Source: Molossus alvarezi (lineage: Eukaryota > Chordata > Mammalia > Chiroptera > Molossidae). From it: a stretch of 64,000 nucleotides of DNA. How positions within the stretch are numbered: the stretch's first letter is position 1; every line of letters begins with the position of its first letter. The notes beneath the pieces are model-generated. The model was not told where the DNA came from. It saw nothing but the letters and a program-made list of their open reading frames with translations, and searched no databases. The stretch covers positions 219,926,290 through 219,990,289 of the forward strand of contig CM073885.1 in NCBI GenBank assembly GCA_037176705.1, in the 5' to 3' direction. This document shows, piece after piece, positions 58,500 to 64,000 of the stretch. The translations under genes were made by a program, and so were the position numbers.

Positions 58500-58745
58500 A
58501 ATAATCACAAACCCAGCTAAGTCACTGTGCTGACTTTGTGCCAGGCCCTGTGGCAAGAGCTTCCATTGCATGATCTCAGTTAAAGCCCATTACAACCCTC
58601 CATGAAACCAACAGGTGCTCCTGCTCCCTCCGTTTTACAGCCGGGCATGAAGGCTCAGTGAAGGCTTAGGTCACTTGCCTGAAGTCACATTGCTAAGTGG
58701 CAGAGCCAGGGTTCTAGCCCAAGTCTGTGTGACTCTAATACCTAT
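58500..58745 (-). repeat. MIR-like fragment, antisense
   Basis: CCCTCCGTTTTACAGCCGGG, GGTCACTTGCCTGAAGTCAC, TAAGTGGCAGAGCCAGGGTT and CTAGCCCAAGTCTGTGTGAC match antisense MIR well. Confidence 0.75.
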
Positions 58746-61700
58746 GGTGAACCAGCAAAGCACCCTGACTTTACTATTACAGAAAAAAACTGACTGCCTA
58801 ATATTTTCCAGTTATAGTTATAAGTTTGTGTGAATCCTCTATATTATATTTTCTTTCCCTATTCAGCTGGAGTCAAGATGGCAAACATTTATGAGATAGT
58901 TCTCCCAGGGGTGACAATGAAAACTTAATCATGTTCCATGACCTGCAACATTGGCCTTATTAAGTCACATTGATAATTCAAGTATTTACCGAGAGCAGAG
59001 TGACAGGTGCTAATCAAATGGTGAGCCCAAATGTGGAGCCAATAAAGAACGTGAGCCTGACCTTCATAATACAACCGAGCAAAATTCTACTTCACTCCAA
59101 TTCCTGTTGAGTGGAAAATAGGTGGCAATGAGAAAGAACCCGCCCCCCTGTCGCCGGGTAGTGCTCGTGACTGAATACGTGATGGTGGAAAAAGGGAAGT
59201 AGAAATCAGAGAACATTATCCAGAGGAAAGTCTTTTTATTTTTAATCTGGAAAATCTCCCAATTAGATTTCCAGCTCAATTTCAACATGCTAACATGTTG
59301 TAGCCCTTCCAATAAATCCCAGAAACAGCTCTTCTTTAAAGGATTGCTGTAATGCCTTTCAGGATAGTAACAATTCCATGGAGGAGAAAGGACACTGGGA
59401 TGTACAGCCTTGGGGCAAGTCTCCCACTGTAATGGCAAAATCCACGTAACAATTAGACGTTCCATCACTCCTATGCAAAACTGAAGTAGGATAGAGTTTT
59501 TCTGGAATTGCGCTTTCTCTAATTAGCAGCCTTATGTGGTTTGCTACCGGACTACAATGATTCACTTAGAGGATGAGTGAGTGGTTCAAGTATGTTTGCC
59601 TTACTTTTTAACCTTTCCCATCGGGCTCCGGATACATATAAGATCAAAGTATTTCCTCTTCTTTCAGCCTTCATTCAGCCAGTATTTTTTCATAGCTTAC
59701 TATGTACCAAGCTCTGCACCAAGTCCTGGGAACATGACAATAAGCCAGCCTGCTGTGTATGCTCCCATACCTTAGAATCTGACCCGAGTTAGACTCTAAT
59801 TTATTATTATGAGAATAATAGTCTAAGTGTCTTCCATAACCATATTCCTCTTATGAGCAAGAAAATACTTTCTACCTAGGACCACAGGTAACTAAACCAG
59901 GGCTGGCCCCTGAGCAAAGGCACCAGAGGAAGCCTGACCATGATGCTCTGAGACAGTGCTCCACACTGGGCAGTGACCCGTCTATCCAATCAGAACCGCT
60001 CTCTTTGGCGTGAGTTTGAGTGAGAGATATACAATCTGCACACATGGCAATGACATAAGAAAAGATATATCTGAAAGAAGTGAATAAGCAGAGGCCACGA
60101 GGCAGCAAAGGCTTTAGGTAAACTGAAGACATGATGGTGCCAGACCATTAGCTTGGGTATATAGGAGAAAGAGCAGACAGATACCGTAGAGCGTAGTATC
60201 TGAAATTCATTCATTAATAATACTTGAGCATTTACTATGTGACAAGCATAGGTGCTGGAGATAAAACGGTGAATAAAAACACACAACAGACACTGCTTGA
60301 ACATCTATAATATTCTAAGTGTCATTCCAGATCTTTGAAGTCTGCCTATATAGCTGTTAAGACGGTTCCTGTCTTCCTTACCTTCCTGAATATTCTTACC
60401 AAAAAGGCCCCTCAAAAAGAGTAATCTAAACTAGTCTGTGCTCCCTAACATGATAGAGCTCAACAAACTCATGTCCCTGATTCATGGTTTAACAAAATAA
60501 CTTTGAGCAAAACAAAGTTACTATGTAATACAGAAACAGAACAGGGTTCTCACTCTGAAGGTACTTAGAATCTGGTAGGCAATTCAATACTGTAAATACC
60601 CCAGTCACTTTGCGCACCTGCTACATGTGTAACTTTCTCAAGTGCAGAAAACTTCTTTTCATGATTTACCTATTTTCAGACCAGGGAAAAAGGGACAAGA
60701 GCAGAACTACCTTATAAAGGTCTCAGAATAAGGCCAAGATTCTGTCCACAGAAAGTGACCCATTCAACTTTCACCTCTTTTCCTAAGGGCAGCAATAAAG
60801 CCTTCAATGCCCATGGCAAGCATTCTAGGTTACCTTGATAGGACTGAAACCACCATCTCATTTCACTGGGCTGAGAATTAGTTAAGCACATGTCAATCAG
60901 GAACACCATGCCTTTTTTTTTTTTTTTAAGGTAAGGTAATTTTAATTATCATTTACATTAGGGAGGAAATTATGAACAATTAGCATCCCAAGCCCTACTT
61001 ATAGCACAGGGTTAACCAATGGGTTGGAAAAACCACTGTTCCTTTCAATTTCGGAGTGCTTTACTTTCCCTTCTATGTTCTGCGCTTTAACAGCTGTAAT
61101 TAGACAGTTACTCTAGCAGCAGTGTGATTCACCAAAAGCAGTTCTGTAAGAAATGACAGCTTTGGTAAAAAAGTAATTATAGAACTAGGAGAGTTTTCAA
61201 TGCATTAGTTTCCGAGGCCTCTTCTAGCCTCAGAAAGTAGACTTTGCATCCTTTTGAGGACCCAAAAGAACATTTTTCTTTTCTTTCTGAGTAACTGAAA
61301 GCCTACTAGGTTCCAATTTAAACTGAACAGTATTTTGAGAAAATCAATGACTAACACCACCTTTGAAGTATTTCCTAACTCTCCAGAAGAGTACCTGGCA
61401 CAGAGTCGGCATTTATTAAAAGTTAATTGGAAATAAAAATGATCCTGATGGTCATTTACACCGAGATTTGCTACTTCGGTAGATTTTCCAGAGTTTGCTG
61501 TTGTCTTCTCTGTCGTAAATTCATCTACCTAAATGCTTAGTTGTTAGAACAGTGGGAGAGTTTGCTCTTGAAGTGCTATCGTGGCTTCTGTTTTCCTGCT
61601 CCTGCCAATGTTGGTGAACCTGACACCCACATCGCATGGAGAGCAGCCCTGCCTCTCCCATTCCGTTCTCAGGCTTGTTTAATCTATAAGCTCCAAGTTG

Positions 61701-62588
61701 GACATTAAAGACAAAAACAAAAAAATCAGAAAGACTGTATTATTAATTAGAAGGGAACTGTAGATTGATCAAATAGTTGATCTATGATGCAGCATCTTTT
61801 ACTCCGATTGCCAAGGCTGGCTACTTGAATGATTATCCAAGTAACTGTGTGGGAAGGTCTGCTTGCCTGCCCTAAATATTCTCAATCTTATTCTTGGTTG
61901 GAGCCAGATAATCAGAGAGCTATGCATCTAAACTGTGTTGTTTTACTTCCTCAGAGAACCGCCTTTGCTGAAATGCGCTCTGACTCATCCCACCAGCCTG
62001 CATGAGGGACTTGAAAGAACTGCATATGACACTTGGCATTACATGGATCTAGCACTGATTTGGGGACACTCAGGAACCCAGACCTAGATGTGGGGACATT
62101 TACTGTATCTTTTTGGAAATCCATGGGAGAAATTTTTCCAGGTGAAGCTGTGTTTCATCTCGAACAACCACTGTTTTGTTCTAACTTTATAGATACTATA
62201 AGCCTGTCATTGTTAAACTTTTAACTTCTATTTGGCACATAATATTTGCTCAATAAATATCTGTTGAATGAATGGATTTCCTCCATGCTCTGACCACTGG
62301 CTGAAAGGAAACATATTCCTGATAGGCTGACCTGATGACTTGGAGTTTTGACTCTATCCCTGACCTCACTTTATTTGGGGGGAGGTGGGGGTTAATTGTA
62401 TCTTTTTTCATTTACTCATTCATTTCACCCTTTAAACACTTTCTATCCTTTCCTGGAAAAGCAAGATGGGATTTAAAAAGAGTTCACAATTTGACTGTAA
62501 AATCCTGGTTTATGTTGACACTACAGCCTGGGCTAAAATGATCTCAAACTGATCTGTTCTCTCTCTCTCTTTTGTTAAAAGAAAAGCA

Positions 62589-62779
62589 TTTTTTAAAAAT
62601 GCTTTTATTGAATTTTTAGAGAGGAAGGAGAGTGACAGGAACACAAATGTGAGAAAGAAACATCAATCAGCTACCTCCTGCATGCCGCCTACTGGGACCG
62701 AGCCCACAACCCGGGAATCGAACTGGGACCTCTCAGTCCATGGGACCATGCTCAATCCACTGAGTCACACCAGCCAGGC
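62589..62779 (-). mobile_element. VES-type SINE, short variant, sense to SEPTIN11
   Basis: GCTTTTATTGAATTTTTAGA, CACAACCCGGGAATCGAACT and GAGTCACACCAGCCAGGC. The internal GGGCATGTGCCCTGA block is missing, so this is an internally deleted or distinct variant. Confidence 0.82.
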
Positions 62780-62810
62780 TAACCTAACCTGTTTTCTTTT
62801 CTTTCTTTTA

Positions 62811-63012
62811 TATATGTTTTTATTGACTTTTTAGAGGGAGAGGAAGAGAGAGATAGAAACATCAATGTGAGAAACATTGATTGGCTGCCTCCTGTACACC
62901 CCCTGCTGGGGACTGAGCCCACAACCCGGGCATGTGCCCTGACCAGGAATCAAACCGGAACCTCTCAGTCTATGGGACGATGCTCAATCCACTGAGCCAC
63001 ACTGGCCGGGCC
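62811..63012 (-). mobile_element. VES-type SINE, subfamily A-like, sense to SEPTIN11
   Basis: TTTTTATTGACTTTTTAGAG, GGGCATGTGCCCTGACCAGG and GAGCCACACTGGCCGGGCC. ACCTGTTTTCTTTTC before it and ACCTGTTTTCTATTC after it are the likely target duplication. It lies 31 bp from the previous SINE. Confidence 0.85.
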
Positions 63013-64000
63013 TGACCTGTTTTCTATTCCTCTCTGTAATTAACTCAAAACAATTATGATTTTTTAAAAATTTTTTATTTTCAAATGTATTATTAATTTA
63101 CTTTGACCCTACTGTTGAGCTGGTTCCTCTTCCAAAGCAGGGACGGTGCAGCGTTTTATCTGGCTCTGTATGTGCTCAGAGAACCAACACAGCTGCATCA
63201 ATGCTCAAGCTCCTTGAAGAGCTAGTGTCGTTTTGGAAAATGAATGAGAAAAAGATTTAAATTTAAAATTGTGAAGAAAGGCTGAATACTAATTTAGAGT
63301 CTCTGGAGGAATGCAGCATGGGTAAGAGAGAAAAGGCTTTATTTAAACCAAAGTGCAGCTAGGGGTGATTCAGCGTGTTGTAAGCAAGATGGAGAGTGAG
63401 GGTGTTCTGGTACCCAAATTAGCATGAAGAATTCTCTTCCCAGTTAAGTGAGCACTATTCTCTCACTCTTACATTCCTTTCCAGAGCTCCACAGAGATGG
63501 GTGCTAATAACAGACATTTAATTCAGTGTCTCTAAAACTGGACTAAGCTCATGCCAGGATTAGTTTCTGCCCTGGTTTGTGTCCTCTGTTTGCAACCTAC
63601 AGTATCTTGCCACAGGACAAAATTACAATTCTAAGACCTTTTTGCTAAACATCATCTGTGTCCTTACTAGGTTCATTTTTTTTTTTTTAAATCCTCAATT
63701 CCCTTCCATATTTATCACATGAAAATTTAATGATGTTATAAACACCAAACACGCACACACTGTGTAAAGAATTACAAACGGACAGCAGGATGACAAGGGG
63801 AAAGGGAAGAACCAGTGATACTCTTAAGCTAAATATGACACCTATTCCTCTGAGTAGCTGTCAAAATGTTTTGATCAGCTGGAATGATTTTTCAGACTTT
63901 TACTTTAAAAATAGATGGACCGCTGATTGACAGTGAGAGCTGTTTTCTTATACAGATACTTTGCTGTAAAATATTTATGGTGAAAAGATCTGATGCGTTT

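Larger units (their letters stand above)
58003..64000 (-). other. SEPTIN11: SEPTIN11 intron 2 (3' part), no exon to window edge
   Basis: Six kilobases upstream of the P-loop exon. I looked for the preceding exon, which should encode the N-terminal segment up to Val47/Gly48, and did not find it, so the intron continues past 64000. Contents: a MIR-like stretch about 58500-58745, L2-like fragments near 59670-59720 and 60210-60300, a T-run at 60914 and two adjacent SINEs at 62589-63011. Confidence 0.75.

Noticed and set aside
1..64000. A novel system such as a defence island, CRISPR, viral insertion or toxin locus
   Set aside because: Nothing of this kind was seen. The window is fully consistent with an ordinary mammalian locus of two known genes with interspersed repeats; no endogenous retroviral gene or LTR was recognised.

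Overview
The window is nuclear DNA of a placental mammal, almost certainly a bat. Long AT-rich introns with GT/AG splice sites, ancient mammalian MIR and L1 remnants and two recognisable vertebrate genes fix the class. About twenty copies of a tRNA-derived SINE point to Chiroptera, probably a yangochiropteran: the head resembles 'GGCTCAGTGGTTGAGC', followed by a 'CAGGGCACATGCCCAGG' block, a pyrimidine-rich tail and 'AAAATCAATAAAG'. They look like the VES family known from vespertilionid and related bats. I cannot name the species.

Layout. (1) Positions 1-23.6 kb, + strand: cyclin I (CCNI). All six coding exons are present (1051-1164, 13719-13847, 16817-16891, 17037-17177, 17466-17696, 22026-22469). 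They join in frame into 377 codons, the length I recall for human CCNI. The 5' non-coding first exon lies left of the window. (2) About 23.6 to 31-32 kb: the spacer between two convergent genes, with two SINEs and one unexplained small ORF with a nearby poly(A) signal. (3) About 31-58 kb, - strand: septin 11 (SEPTIN11). Eight coding exons are present, from the P-loop exon (57807-58002) to a tiny last coding exon (34564-34579). They encode residues 48-429 of an expected 429. The first two coding exons are beyond the right edge, because 58003-64000 is intron. All exon junction phases were checked by hand and every exon is open.

The genes are arranged tail to tail, as I recall for human 4q21. 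They are functionally unrelated: CCNI is an atypical cyclin of post-mitotic cells that works with CDK5, and SEPTIN11 is a GTP-binding subunit of septin filaments. I see no sign of co-regulation beyond converging 3' ends.

The rest is intron and intergenic DNA with SINEs in both orientations, one old antisense L1 block (about 4.9-7.5 kb), other L1 3' ends, MIR fragments and simple repeats. I found no RNA gene, CRISPR array, intact mobile element or novel system. The most useful leads are the C-terminal splice choice of SEPTIN11, the poly(A) signals in both 3' regions, the small ORF at 27.6-27.8 kb and the SINE structure.
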